This document shows positions 26,897-37,407 of a stretch of 64,000 bases of DNA, in pieces. The position numbers and the translations under genes are program-made. The notes below the pieces were generated by a model. That model was given only the letters and a program-made list of their open reading frames with translations, had not been told where the DNA came from and ran no database searches. Positions within the stretch are counted from its first letter, which is position 1, and each line of letters starts with the position of its first letter. Location: contig CALSTX010000006.1 in assembly GCA_943789375.1 (NCBI GenBank), forward strand, positions 111,022-175,021, in the 5' to 3' direction. This DNA is from an uncultured Opitutales bacterium. GTDB lineage: Bacteria; Verrucomicrobiota; Verrucomicrobiia; Opitutales; Seribacteraceae.

Positions 26897-29311
26897 TTAC
26901 TTCGGGAAAGCTCGAATTTTAACTGCGGCAGAGCCAGTAGGAGCACTCAAAGTAGAATCATATTTACCTTCGATACCATTAAAATGAGATCGTTGTAATA
27001 CCTCACTGCCGTATTTAACATTAGTAAGATTAACTGCTCCCGGTTGATAACTATCGAAATTATCGAAATAAAGAGATCCATCTCGACTTCGTAATATTAC
27101 CTCCGATGTGTTCGGAAAAGTGACATCTTTTAAGTTTAAGGTGATGGCCTCCGCATAGATATGGCGGGTTCTGCTATTAAACCCAAGACCATCAATTTGC
27201 ATTATTTTATCTGCATACAAGTAAACATTGTCGGTGTCGGAGTATTGTCCTACAGAAAATATTGATGGGCTGCTGGGGTCTGTGCTTTTAATGTTTAGGT
27301 CTTGTAATGATCCAATTGCTAAATTCCCCCCAACATCAATATCCACATCCGTTAAGGTGAGAGAACTGTATGAACCCATTCCCAGATTTGAACCCTTGTA
27401 TTTAATGGAAGAACCAGGAGTAACCTCAATATGATCAGCTGCACCCAATGCTAAAGCATGATCCTCAGTATGGTTGCTGTTGTCAAAAATTACATCGCCC
27501 TGGATATGAAGATCCTTAGCTGCCGCAATGGCGAATATCTTCTCTCCGCTAGGTGTCGAAGTTTTCTTTTGTAAATAAGGAGAGACATCCAATTTTGAAT
27601 TAGCCGATATTTTGATATCACCACCGACAACTCCATTCACATTTCTTGTCGAGATTTTGAGCAAATCAGCATCTTTTGAGGAAATTGTAGCTGAGCGGGT
27701 TCCTAATAAATCACCGTTAACGGATCTACCATTGTAAGCGTCCCCTGGTTGGATGGTCTTGTCCAAGAGAGATGCAAGGTAATTGGCATCACCTAATTTT
27801 TCTTGTCCTAGTAAATCAAGGATCGCATCACCTGCACCACGAGAACCTCCAGAAATCGACCCTGAGCCATTAGCGCCCCCAATGGCTCCATATCGTACTA
27901 GCAATTTGCCGAATTCATGAGCATAAGGATTTTGGGTAAATTCGGTAACTAATCGATCTGCATTGAAAACATTACCTGTGGGTATTGAGTTGGATAAAGT
28001 AACATCTGCAAGAAAGATTCTTCCAAATTCAATAGCACTTTGAATGGCGACATTAAAGTTTTGGTATTTGGTGGGGTTTTGTGTTAATTCTTCCATGAAA
28101 ACTAAGATAGCTAATGCATCTATTGTTTTGTCTTCGGAAGTAGTCCATCCGATAAGAGACTCAAGAATCTCGTTATAGGTGTTGTCAGGACTTATCAATC
28201 TTGTGTCAACAATAGCTCTACTTTCATTTAAAAAATGAATAGTTATACCAGTATCAGAATCCCAGCTGTACGAGACTTCTGTAGCAATAAGATGAGGGGG
28301 TATTCCAGGTTCGTAGCCGGGGTCAGAACCAGGATTTACATTTGGAGGATTCAGGAGTTCATTTATTTTATTAAGATAATCAAAAGATGATTTAGCTATT
28401 TCTGCTGCGGAAATAGTGCTTGGAACTATCGCAGATTGATTAATTGCCCGTTCACGCGCATCAACCTCTTCTCCATCAGCATCACCAGATTCTTCATTGT
28501 TTTGCTCTTCAGATTCCTCGCTGGATTCCTGCTCGCTGGAACCTGATTCGCTCAAAACGGCAATCGCCGCCGCTTTTTCTTTCGCCTGCTTAACTGTGGA
28601 CATCGGTATTTGTCCAGCAATGTTGGAAGCAAATGCATTTTTGGTGCTGATATTCACGGAAACAGCTGGATTGATAGGGCGTTGGTTTACAACTCCTGCT
28701 CCAGAAATATCAACCCCCTTTCCCTGGGTTACAAGAACGGGTACACCGTTTCCTGGTGTGAAAGATACACTTGAGGAGGCAACATCTAGCTTAGTCTCTC
28801 CCGTTGAGGAAACCCCAAGCTGAAATTCTGTACCACGGATACCAGCGGTGCCATTGGGAGTGTTGATTGTGAAGTTGGAGGCACGATCCAGCTTTTTAGT
28901 CTGCACAACAAGAGATCCGGTATCAATATCGAGAGAGATTTGACTACTGCTTGGCTCGGTTTGGATGTCAGCAAGTTTTTGGTTGCCTGCTTGAAAAGAT
29001 TTTTGCAAAAAAGTTGAGACCTTAACTTGAGAGCGTGGCTCAACCGTTGCAACTGAGCCATTTGAGAAAAGCATGGCAGCTTCTCCGCCAAAACCAGTTT
29101 TGAGAGAATAACCTTCAGCTAAAACAGCTCCAGGTTTCAATGTGCCCGCGACTACATTACCAACTGGGTCAATGGCCTGAACCAGCCCTTTGGCTGATAA
29201 CACAATGATCGCACCAGGCTTAGGGTCTCCGTTATCCTGCCCAGACACCGTAATAGATAGGCATAGAATTAAGGACCAAAGACCTGAGATTCTTTTACTG
29301 GCTCTTTTCAT
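26897..29311 (-). CDS. large FecR-domain protein with beta-helix-like C-terminus
   Basis: Start MKRASKRISGLWSL (signal peptide); GYSLKTGFGGEAAMLFSNGSVATVEPRSQVKV, DIDTGSLVVQTKKLDRASNFTINTPNGTAGIRGTEFQLGV is a FecR domain. Confidence 0.75.
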   Translation of the reverse strand: MKRASKRISGLWSLILCLSITVSGQDNGDPKPGAIIVLSAKGLVQAIDPVGNVVAGTLKPGAVLAEGYSLKTGFGGEAAMLFSNGSVATVEPRSQVKVSTFLQKSFQAGNQKLADIQTEPSSSQISLDIDTGSLVVQTKKLDRASNFTINTPNGTAGIRGTEFQLGVSSTGETKLDVASSSVSFTPGNGVPVLVTQGKGVDISGAGVVNQRPINPAVSVNISTKNAFASNIAGQIPMSTVKQAKEKAAAIAVLSESGSSEQESSEESEEQNNEESGDADGEEVDARERAINQSAIVPSTISAAEIAKSSFDYLNKINELLNPPNVNPGSDPGYEPGIPPHLIATEVSYSWDSDTGITIHFLNESRAIVDTRLISPDNTYNEILESLIGWTTSEDKTIDALAILVFMEELTQNPTKYQNFNVAIQSAIEFGRIFLADVTLSNSIPTGNVFNADRLVTEFTQNPYAHEFGKLLVRYGAIGGANGSGSISGGSRGAGDAILDLLGQEKLGDANYLASLLDKTIQPGDAYNGRSVNGDLLGTRSATISSKDADLLKISTRNVNGVVGGDIKISANSKLDVSPYLQKKTSTPSGEKIFAIAAAKDLHIQGDVIFDNSNHTEDHALALGAADHIEVTPGSSIKYKGSNLGMGSYSSLTLTDVDIDVGGNLAIGSLQDLNIKSTDPSSPSIFSVGQYSDTDNVYLYADKIMQIDGLGFNSRTRHIYAEAITLNLKDVTFPNTSEVILRSRDGSLYFDNFDSYQPGAVNLTNVKYGSEVLQRSHFNGIEGKYDSTLSAPTGSAAVKIRAFPK

Positions 29312-29334
29312 AATTAATGATTGAGGTGAGGTAA

Positions 29335-29952
29335 TTACACAAACAATGAACCCGCCCGGTCCCAATCTACAATGTTCCAAAAGGCAGAGACATAGTCGGG
29401 GCGGCGATTTTGGTAGTTTAAGTAATATGCGTGTTCCCAAACATCGAGGCCGAGTATAGGAGTGCCACAATCATCTGCAACACCATCCATCAGCGGGTTG
29501 TCCTGATTGGGGCATGATGTAACTGCGAGAGATCCGTCTTCTTTTTTAATCAACCACGCCCAGCCTGAGCCAAAACGAGTGAGGGCGGCTTGGGCAAATT
29601 CATTTTTTAAGGCATCCAAATTCCCAAAGGATGAAGTAATCGCCTCGGCAAGAGCACCTGAGGGGAGACCACCACCGGATGGTGATATACATTTCCAAAA
29701 GAAGGTGTGATTAAAATGACCACCACCGTTATTACGAACCGCTCCTCTCACAGCGTCGGGGATAGCAGACAAGTCCCTGATGAGATCTTCAATAGAAAGA
29801 TCGCTCAAGGCCGGATGATCTGACAGGGCACCGTTTAGTTTGTCAATGTAAGTTTGGTGATGCTTGCCATGATGGATCTCCATGGTGCGTGCATCAATGT
29901 GCGGTTCAAGAGCGTCAGCAGAAAATTCCAAGGATGGTAGAGAATAAGGCAT
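29335..29952 (-). CDS. sodB: superoxide dismutase (Fe/Mn)
   Basis: [73 protein letters not shown]. Confidence 0.96.
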   Translation of the reverse strand: MPYSLPSLEFSADALEPHIDARTMEIHHGKHHQTYIDKLNGALSDHPALSDLSIEDLIRDLSAIPDAVRGAVRNNGGGHFNHTFFWKCISPSGGGLPSGALAEAITSSFGNLDALKNEFAQAALTRFGSGWAWLIKKEDGSLAVTSCPNQDNPLMDGVADDCGTPILGLDVWEHAYYLNYQNRRPDYVSAFWNIVDWDRAGSLFV

Positions 29953-30025
29953 AATTGTGTAGGATTTAGTAAAAGCTATATTGAACAGACTTTCGGAGTG
30001 CAGGTCAAGCTTGAGAAGGTCAGGC

Positions 30026-30526
30026 TTATTTCCTTTGGGATTGAAAGAAAGCTTGGACTAGAATTTTTGATTCCTCTTCCATGATGCCTTTAGTAATCGT
30101 CGGCTTGTGATTTGACATTTCCAGGTCGTGCAGAGAAGTGGCACCACCAAGACCGCCCATCTTAGGGTCGTTAAAAGAATAGTGAACAATTCTCATTCTG
30201 GACATTATGGTGGCACCCGCACACATGGGGCAGGGCTCTTTGGTCACATAAAGTTGGCACTCATTGAGCCTCCAGTCGCCGATGTGTTTGGCTGCGATGG
30301 TGATTGCAATCATCTCAGCATGGGCAGTCGGATCTTTTTGGCTTCGGGTTTGATTATGGGCGGTTGCGATGATTTGATCTTCAAAACGGATTACCGCTCC
30401 AACCGGTACCTCATCTGTATTCCATGCATTAATGGCTTCGTTATATGCATGTTGCATAAAAAAGAGGTCATCTTTTTCCAGTTGGGATGGAAATATTTTG
30501 GGAAACGGGCATGTTGATATGTTCAT
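30026..30526 (-). CDS. tadA: tRNA-specific adenosine deaminase / nucleoside deaminase
   Basis: [32 protein letters not shown] zinc deaminase motifs. Confidence 0.87.
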   Translation of the reverse strand: MNISTCPFPKIFPSQLEKDDLFFMQHAYNEAINAWNTDEVPVGAVIRFEDQIIATAHNQTRSQKDPTAHAEMIAITIAAKHIGDWRLNECQLYVTKEPCPMCAGATIMSRMRIVHYSFNDPKMGGLGGATSLHDLEMSNHKPTITKGIMEEESKILVQAFFQSQRK

Positions 30527-30613
30527 TATTAAGTGTATCGAAAAAAAATGTTTGAAGGAGAACCTTGACTTGAACCATGAAGATGGTGTGATGCAAAACT
30601 TAAATATAAAATT

Positions 30614-30892
30614 ATGCCTGAAGAAGATATTGTAGAAGTAGAAGGAAAAATTACCGCAGTTTTACCAAGTACCATGTTTCGCGCTGAGCTCTCGAATGGA
30701 CATAAAGTCCTTGCTCATATTTCTGGGAAACTCCGTAAACACTTTATAAAAATAACCGTTGGGGACATTGTGAAAATGGAAATGAGTCCAAGGGATCTTG
30801 AAAAAGCCCGGATTGTGTACCGCCTTAAAAATGCTGAGGTCAATCGAAATGCTCCCATCAGGAGCTTTGGTCCCAGGGGTAAAAGAAGATAG
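30614..30892 (+). CDS. infA: translation initiation factor IF-1 with C-terminal basic extension
   Basis: [64 protein letters not shown]. Confidence 0.95.
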   Translation: MPEEDIVEVEGKITAVLPSTMFRAELSNGHKVLAHISGKLRKHFIKITVGDIVKMEMSPRDLEKARIVYRLKNAEVNRNAPIRSFGPRGKRR

Positions 30893-30907
30893 AACACCTT
30901 TTTTATT

Positions 30908-31879
30908 ATGAATATTATTGAATCCATAGGGAAGACACCACTCGTAGAATTGCAGAAAGTAACAACCGGCTGCAAAGCCCGTATATTTTTAAAGTCGGAG
31001 TTTTTTAATCCGCTTGCAAGCGTCAAAGACCGAATTGGTGCAGCCATGATCGAGGCAGCCGAAAAAGATGGTCTGCTAACCCCAGATAGTGTGGTTATTG
31101 AGCCAACATCTGGGAACACAGGCATCGCCCTTGCTTTTGTCTGTGCGGCTAAGGGCTACAAATGTATCCTGACAATGCCAGAGACCATGTCGAAAGAAAG
31201 AAGGGTCCTTCTTCGCTTACTTGGTGCTGATATTGTGCTCACACCAGGCCCCAAGGGAATGGGTGGTGCAATTGCCAAGGCTACTCAGTTAATGGAAGAA
31301 CACGGAAGTGCTGCTTTTATGCCTCAACAATTTAATAACCCGGCAAACCCAGCGATTCACCGTAAGACCACAGCCGAAGAAATTTGGTCTGGTATGGATG
31401 GAGAAGTTGACTGCTTCGTTGCAGGAGTAGGCACTGGGGGTACCATCACTGGTGTCTCTGAAGTCATTAAAGAGAGAAATCCTCAAATGTTATCCGTAGC
31501 GGTAGAGCCAGTAGAAAGTCCGGTTATTACTCAAACTCGTAACGGGGAGGAAGTGAAGCCTGGTCCCCACAAAATCCAAGGCATCGGGGCAGGCTTTGTT
31601 CCCAAAAATTTGAACATCGATATTTTAGATGAGGTGCAACTGGTCAGTAGTGATGAGTCTTTTGATATGGCTCGTGAGGTCACCCTGAAGGAGGGAGTCC
31701 TTGCTGGAATTTCTACTGGAGCTACCGTGACGGCGGCTATTAGGATTGCAAAAAGACCCGAGATGGAAGGAAAGAATATCGTTGTGCTTGGTGCAAGTTG
31801 TGGAGAGCGTTACCTTTCTACACCTCTTGCCGCAAAAGCTGCCTCCGAAGTGATGGATGCAGTGGCTGAGCCTATGTAA
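30908..31879 (+). CDS. cysK: cysteine synthase A
   Basis: [60 protein letters not shown]. Confidence 0.95.
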   Translation: MNIIESIGKTPLVELQKVTTGCKARIFLKSEFFNPLASVKDRIGAAMIEAAEKDGLLTPDSVVIEPTSGNTGIALAFVCAAKGYKCILTMPETMSKERRVLLRLLGADIVLTPGPKGMGGAIAKATQLMEEHGSAAFMPQQFNNPANPAIHRKTTAEEIWSGMDGEVDCFVAGVGTGGTITGVSEVIKERNPQMLSVAVEPVESPVITQTRNGEEVKPGPHKIQGIGAGFVPKNLNIDILDEVQLVSSDESFDMAREVTLKEGVLAGISTGATVTAAIRIAKRPEMEGKNIVVLGASCGERYLSTPLAAKAASEVMDAVAEPM

Positions 31880-31970
31880 TCATCGTCAATATGTCATTAT
31901 AATTCTCCCTTCATTTCTTTAAGACTGAGGTGCCAGAGGTATCCCTCTAAAAGCACACCTTATTTATAAT

Positions 31971-32423
31971 ATGAGATGCCTGCTGAGAAGAGTTTCAGAG
32001 GCAAAAGTGGTGGTAGAGGCATCAGTAGTAGGACAAATTAGCACAGGTCTGCTCATCTACCTTGGCATCCAGCAGACTGATTCCACTGAAGATCTTAACT
32101 GGATAACCAAAAAAATATTGGGCATTCGGATTTTTGAGAATGAAACCGGGAAAATGAATTCTTCAATTAGTGAAAAAGAGGGGATTTTAGTTGTCAGCCA
32201 ATTTACATTATTTGGGAATCTTAAAAAAGGATTTCGCCCATCTTTTCATCGAGCAGCACCTCCCCAAGATGCCGAAAGAATCTATGAGGATTTTCTGCGT
32301 AAACTTAAGCATCAACACCTGGGGCCTGTGCAGAGCGGGATTTTTGGGACCGATATGTCTGTGCTTGCCTTAGACGATGGGCCCGTCACCATTTGGTTGG
32401 ATTCTAGGAATAAAAACTATTAG
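31971..32423 (+). CDS. dtd: D-aminoacyl-tRNA deacylase
   Basis: MRCLLRRVSEAKVVVEA, LLVVSQFTLFGNLKKGFRPSFHRAAPP, GIFGTDMSVLALDDGPVTIWLDS. Confidence 0.95.
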   Translation: MRCLLRRVSEAKVVVEASVVGQISTGLLIYLGIQQTDSTEDLNWITKKILGIRIFENETGKMNSSISEKEGILVVSQFTLFGNLKKGFRPSFHRAAPPQDAERIYEDFLRKLKHQHLGPVQSGIFGTDMSVLALDDGPVTIWLDSRNKNY

Positions 32424-32551
32424 AAGAAATAAATGAAAAATGGAATGGGGCGAAGTCGGAACCCAAAAGCAATGTTTTACTCCCCTCACTTTCTTTACTA
32501 ATAAAAATATTTTGGCTTTGATGTTACCTGATTGTTAATTATGTTTGTAAT

Positions 32552-33130
32552 ATGATTCGCGTGCTTATTTGTAGCTTTTTCCTTAGCGGATTATTCTTGG
32601 TGTCCAGTTGTCAGCATCCACAAAATTCCCAATTAAAGGTTAAGAGCCCATCCATTTACAAGGCCTGGGATGCTAGGTATCACTACGATTCTGCGAATCG
32701 TATGATGATTCCTAAGTATGATAACTATCAAGTTGGTTTGGCATGGGGCAGAGACGAGCAGGGGAGAATGAATTATGCCCAATACTACAATGGTCAGGGA
32801 AAGCCCCAGGATGATCTTCTTGTTCTTCATAAAGATAAGTTGGATCAAGAAAGGGGACAACGGTGGGATGAGCTAAATCGTGCCCGTATTGAGACCCTGA
32901 CTGAGCGATTGCTTAATATGCAGACAGAACCTGAAGAGAATGAGGGTGCCGATGATGCTGTAGAGGATGATGGTATGGATTTTCTACCCACGCCTTTTAT
33001 TCCTGCTGGTTTGGATATGGACATCGGGAGTGATAGTAGTGAGGTAGATAGTCCCTTTAGTCCAATTCCTGATAGCTCTGATATGGGAGATGGTGGAGAG
33101 CCCTCTCCATTTCTTCCTTTAACGCCCTAA
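32552..33130 (+). CDS. hypothetical lipoprotein, related to 37852..38454
   Basis: Lipobox FLVSSC; AWDARYHYDSANRMMIPKY; Pro-rich C-terminus. Confidence 0.7.
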   Translation: MIRVLICSFFLSGLFLVSSCQHPQNSQLKVKSPSIYKAWDARYHYDSANRMMIPKYDNYQVGLAWGRDEQGRMNYAQYYNGQGKPQDDLLVLHKDKLDQERGQRWDELNRARIETLTERLLNMQTEPEENEGADDAVEDDGMDFLPTPFIPAGLDMDIGSDSSEVDSPFSPIPDSSDMGDGGEPSPFLPLTP

Positions 33131-33137
33131 TTTTTTT

Positions 33138-33983
33138 GTGAAACATCTGCCACTTATTATTTCTGCCCTTACTTTTGTATTTTCCTGTGCGGGAGTGTGG
33201 AAAATTAACGATATTGTTGGGCTTTATAATGCTAATCGTGCTTCAATTGCTAGAAGTGAAAGCAATGCAGATGAAACTCGAGTGAAAATCGATGACTTTG
33301 CCAAAGAACATGCGGCGAGGTTTTCTCGGGAGAGGCGAAAAAATCAAGAACTCGAAGAACAGGTACTCGATCTTTCAACAGAAAAAGTCAAGATTGAGAC
33401 AACTTTTTCATCCCAAAATTCTGAAATTGAAAGTTTAAAAAAAGAAATCGAAGAGAAGACCGAGGATATTATCACACTCAAAGTAGAACTTGCTGGGTTT
33501 GATAAAAAAATTGAAGCCATGAATCAAAAAGCTACTCTCACCAGACAAGATATACCCTTACTTCAAGCAAAATTACAGGATATCGAAATGCAGGCGCAGA
33601 GAGAAAAGGAAAGGAGTCAACGAATCTCTAATGACTTGTCGAATTATGCCGAGATTACTCAGATATTAAAGGGTCATTTTGATCGCACGATTGATGCGTT
33701 GTATACTGAAAAATATGATCGTCCTTGGATTGAAAAGGGCGAGATGATCACATTAAGTCTTTTCAGCCTAAATTTAGAAAAAGGACTTCTTGCTTTACCT
33801 GTTGGAAAAGAAATTGGATTGGAACCGGGTGCTTTTTTCTCAATAGCCTCACTGGGGGAAACCATTTGCAAAATAAAGATTATGGAGTCGAGCCAAAACA
33901 AATCAGTTGGACTGATCATGCCTTTATTTGGGCAACCAGAAAAATTACTTAGCATCAGAAGTTTTGACCTTACACATCTTTAG
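33138..33983 (+). CDS. membrane-anchored coiled-coil protein with small C-terminal beta domain (GTG start)
   Basis: N-terminal hydrophobic segment; heptad-rich helix; C-terminal EKGLLALPVGKEIGLEPGAFFSI. Confidence 0.65.
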   Translation: MKHLPLIISALTFVFSCAGVWKINDIVGLYNANRASIARSESNADETRVKIDDFAKEHAARFSRERRKNQELEEQVLDLSTEKVKIETTFSSQNSEIESLKKEIEEKTEDIITLKVELAGFDKKIEAMNQKATLTRQDIPLLQAKLQDIEMQAQREKERSQRISNDLSNYAEITQILKGHFDRTIDALYTEKYDRPWIEKGEMITLSLFSLNLEKGLLALPVGKEIGLEPGAFFSIASLGETICKIKIMESSQNKSVGLIMPLFGQPEKLLSIRSFDLTHL

Positions 33984-34839
33984 GATTTTAGCGATTTTAG
34001 GCCTGATTACTTTGGCCATTATGTATTTTATGAACATGAAATACTTTCATTCCCTGGACCAAGAAGTGAGCGAAGCAATCTTGGTGGAACAAAATGCCTC
34101 TCTTTCTTTCGAGCTTGATCAAAATAAATCAGAAAAACTGATCACTGCTTTATACCGAGAAAGAAGTAAGATGAGGCAGCAAATCGAGGAATTGCAAGGG
34201 GCTAAAGAAAAGTATGAAGATGACAATGAACTCTTGGTCCCTCTTTTGGAGAAAATAAAAAAAGAAAAAGCCTCGGTGGAGAAAGAATTAATAGCAATAC
34301 AATCGCAGGTCAAAGATGCAGAATTGCCATACATGGCGTTAGAGGAAGAAAATAAGCCACTTTTTGAGGAATACCTAAATTATCAAAGGGAGCAGAAAGT
34401 GGAGGAGGAAAAGCTCGCTGTTTTGGAAAAAGAAGCAAATGCATTGGGCGGGGATCTTACCGCACTTGAGAAAGAGCGAGAAATTGCTCGTTCAAATTAC
34501 ACATCTAAGCGAGAAGAAATACTTTCAGAGGTGCGGCATCCCGGCTATCTTTATTTTGGAGATAAAACTGAAGTTTCTGTGTCCAGTAAAGCTCCATCTG
34601 GGAAAGGATTTTTTATTGACCAAGGGCGTGAATCAGGAATTCGTGATGAAATGCTATTTTTAGTCCAAAAAGCAGATGTTTTTAATGAAATCCCACTTTT
34701 TTTGAAATCTACGATCGTCGAAAACAAATTTTCCTTCCTAGAGATACACACAATAGGAAATTCTGAAAAAGTACTCAATGTAAGCGATGGTGAAAAACTT
34801 TTCTTGATTAGAACTGGGGATTCAAATACAAGTGAATAA
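33964..34839 (+). CDS. membrane-anchored coiled-coil protein, tandem relative of previous gene (TTG start proposed)
   Basis: TM IFRILAILGLITLAIMYF; long coiled coil; C-terminal SGKGFFIDQGRESGIRDEMLFLV; overlaps previous gene. Confidence 0.65.
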   Translation: MTLHIFRILAILGLITLAIMYFMNMKYFHSLDQEVSEAILVEQNASLSFELDQNKSEKLITALYRERSKMRQQIEELQGAKEKYEDDNELLVPLLEKIKKEKASVEKELIAIQSQVKDAELPYMALEEENKPLFEEYLNYQREQKVEEEKLAVLEKEANALGGDLTALEKEREIARSNYTSKREEILSEVRHPGYLYFGDKTEVSVSSKAPSGKGFFIDQGRESGIRDEMLFLVQKADVFNEIPLFLKSTIVENKFSFLEIHTIGNSEKVLNVSDGEKLFLIRTGDSNTSE

Positions 34840-34916
34840 TTCAATTTAGTTTCTCTCTTTAATTTACCCCATTTTAAAGTTTTCTTAGAATAACTTTTTT
34901 TAAATATTATTGCTCC

Positions 34917-35546
34917 ATGACAATTCCTGAGGAAAATCCTACGGACGACGAGCTCGCTAGCTTGATGAATGACAGTGAAAACTTAAATGCATCGGAAGAA
35001 GGGACCGCTGGTGTAGAGGCTGGAATACCTCCTGAAGTAGTGAGCAAAGATGGTGCTGCTTCTGATGAAGAAACTTTCAGTATGGACGATTTTGATGAAG
35101 AGATGACAACTGCTCCATCAGAAGGTAATAACGAACCGGAAACTGTGCTGCCAGTTGGAAATCAAGTGGAGACGGTTGCAGATGGTCCTCCCCCGGGAAT
35201 CTCTAGTAGTGTTGATAAACCAGAAGAATCTCCTCCTGCATCATCTCCTTCTCCCTCAATTGTCCAAAATGGATCAGGGGATGTTTCTGAATTTCGAAAA
35301 AGCCTGTCGAATTTATCCAGGCAGCTTGAGATTGATAAACTTGCATTCTTACATAAATCTTTGGCTAACAAAGGAGAGAATCTTCCTAGTCTAGATCAGA
35401 TTGCTGATGATATCCATGGGAACTCATCTCTTTATCCTGATGGTGACCTGGATACTTATTCCCACAGACCTTCTGCCCGACTCGAAGGATGGATTTCTGG
35501 CCTCTCATTTGGTTCAAATCGGAGAGCAAAAAAATTCTCCAAATAA
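34917..35546 (+). CDS. hypothetical acidic low-complexity protein
   Basis: 209 aa; Asp/Glu/Pro/Ser-rich N-terminal two thirds, basic C-terminal tail NRRAKKFSK; follows the coiled-coil pair. Confidence 0.55.
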   Translation: MTIPEENPTDDELASLMNDSENLNASEEGTAGVEAGIPPEVVSKDGAASDEETFSMDDFDEEMTTAPSEGNNEPETVLPVGNQVETVADGPPPGISSSVDKPEESPPASSPSPSIVQNGSGDVSEFRKSLSNLSRQLEIDKLAFLHKSLANKGENLPSLDQIADDIHGNSSLYPDGDLDTYSHRPSARLEGWISGLSFGSNRRAKKFSK

Positions 35547-35564
35547 AAAAGGTAGTTTGTTCCA

Positions 35565-36326
35565 GTGAATGAAGTTGTGGATGGAAAAAATCCGACAACA
35601 TTGCACTTCTCCGTCGTCATCCCTGCGTACAATGAAGAAGAGTACTTACCAAATACATTAAAGTATTTAAACAATACCATCAGTCAGCTTGATGGAATTC
35701 ATGGAGAAGTGATAGTGGTTAATAATGGATCTACCGATCAAACTGCGAACATTGCCCAAAAGTATGGAGCCACAGTAATCGAAGAAAAAAAACGAGGAAT
35801 CGGGCGGGCTAGGAATACAGGAGCAGGACTTGCGAAAGGTAAAATACTGGTTTTTCTAGACGCTGACTCATGGTTAAGCTTACCAACTCTTGAAATTGCA
35901 CTTGAGCAAATGTCAAGTGGCCGAAGTGGTGGTGGTGGCGCTCTTGTTGTGTTTGATCAAAATCACGGTCGATTTATTTCTGGAGTCTTGTTACCCAGAC
36001 TGTGGAATTTGATTTCAAGAATATTCAAGCTTGCAGCAGGTAGCTTTATTTATTGCAGGAGAAAGGATTTTTTTAAAATAGGAGGCTTTTCAGAAAAGCT
36101 TTATGCGGGGGAGGAAATCGATTTTTGTATAACTCTGAAAAGGCTTTTACGGAAGACTGGCTTGGCCTTTACTATTATCAGCAAAGCGCCGGTGGTTACA
36201 TCTTCTCGTAAGCTTCTATGGTATAAGGATCATAAGATTTTCTTCGTGTTACTTTCCTTACTTATTTTTCCCTTTGCGGTAAGATCAAGGAGGCTTTGCA
36301 GTTTTTGGTACCACAGACCTACTTAA
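35565..36326 (+). CDS. glycosyltransferase family 2 (GTG start)
   Basis: FSVVIPAYNEEEYLPNTLKYL, VVNNGSTDQTANIAQKYGA, GIGRARNTGAGLAKGKILVFLDADSWL. Confidence 0.9.
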   Translation: MNEVVDGKNPTTLHFSVVIPAYNEEEYLPNTLKYLNNTISQLDGIHGEVIVVNNGSTDQTANIAQKYGATVIEEKKRGIGRARNTGAGLAKGKILVFLDADSWLSLPTLEIALEQMSSGRSGGGGALVVFDQNHGRFISGVLLPRLWNLISRIFKLAAGSFIYCRRKDFFKIGGFSEKLYAGEEIDFCITLKRLLRKTGLAFTIISKAPVVTSSRKLLWYKDHKIFFVLLSLLIFPFAVRSRRLCSFWYHRPT

Positions 36327-36338
36327 TGGTCATCAAAT

Positions 36339-37330
36339 TTATTTTTCGAATGGGTACTTTAACCCCCAAGTCTCTCGCATTTGATCCATCGTTTTGAGTA
36401 TCGATAGAGTTTCTTTTATGGGCATAATTTGTGAATCTTTTTTTCCTTCCAGGATAAGGTCCCCAAAATGCTCGGCTTCATAATTAAATCCATTTCCAAT
36501 AAATGGCATTTCAATCTCTTCCTTTCGTGGGGAATTGTGCCATTGAATTGTTATCTTTTGAGGCTTCCAGCATTGTTTGTGAATATAAAGGCTTCCTTTC
36601 GTGCCGGTAATGTAAGCATCCTGTCCAGTTTCACATCGAATTGAGGAGTGGAGCATGGCATGGGCTCCATTTTGGTATTTCAGGATACATGAAGCCTGTT
36701 CATCGACATTTGTCTCGCCTAAGTTTGCCATGGAAATGAAGTCAGTTGGGGTACCCATAATCATGGATGCAAAAGAGAGGGGATAAATACCAACATCAAG
36801 AAAAGAGCCCCCAGCTAGATCTGGATTGAAAAGTCTTCCATCGGGATCCTTGTCTGTGGTTAAAAGTCAAAGTCGGCACGAAGCAAAGAAATTTTACCCA
36901 GGGCTTGAGAGTTTATTATTTCTCTTACTTTTCCCATAAGAGGAGGGAATCGCGACCACATTCCCTCCATTAGAAGTACATTTTCTTTTTTGGCTGTTCG
37001 GGCCATCGAATCAACTTGTGAAGCATTTACGGCTAGAGGTTTTTCGCAAAGGACATTTTTTTTGTTTTGGAGGCAAAGGATGGTTGCGTCATGATGCTCA
37101 GAATGCGGGGTGGCTATATAAATTGCATCAATATTGGAGCATTCAGCTAATTTTTGATAAGAATCGCAGACGGTGGGGACTTCCCATTCCTCGGCGAAAT
37201 CTCGGGCTCTCTGCGGGGACCTTGAGGCAATAGCCATAAGTCTTCCATTTTTTGCATACTTCAGTCCCTCAGCAAAGGCACGGGCTATTCTTCCCGGACC
37301 TAAAATTCCCCAGTTAATTTTATCGTTCAT
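36339..37330 (-). pseudogene. Gfo/Idh/MocA oxidoreductase interrupted by a single -1 frameshift
   Basis: N-terminal ORF 36860..37330 (INWGILGPGRIARAFAEGLK, ATPHSEHHDATILCLQNKKNVLCEKPLAVN) and C-terminal ORF 36339..36764; the C-terminal frame reads through the gap as LTTDKDPDGRLFNPDLAGGSFLDVGIYPLSFASMIMGTP. Confidence 0.85.
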
Positions 37331-37407
37331 TCAAAACTATATTCTCAAATTCATTACTATTACGCACAAGGGTTGACGAAATAACCAAGATATCTGAATG
37401 TCAAAAT

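Noticed and set aside
31880-31970. Nested hairpin between cysK and dtd (AGGTGC...AGAGGTATCCCTCT...GCACACCT)
   Set aside because: Possible structured leader or weak terminator, but no adjoining T-tract and no known riboswitch pattern; too weak to call.
36860-36866. Programmed -1 frameshift in the Gfo/Idh gene
   Set aside because: The site is a simple T4 run without an obvious X-XXY-YYZ heptamer or downstream structure that I can identify; a single-base deletion is the simpler explanation.
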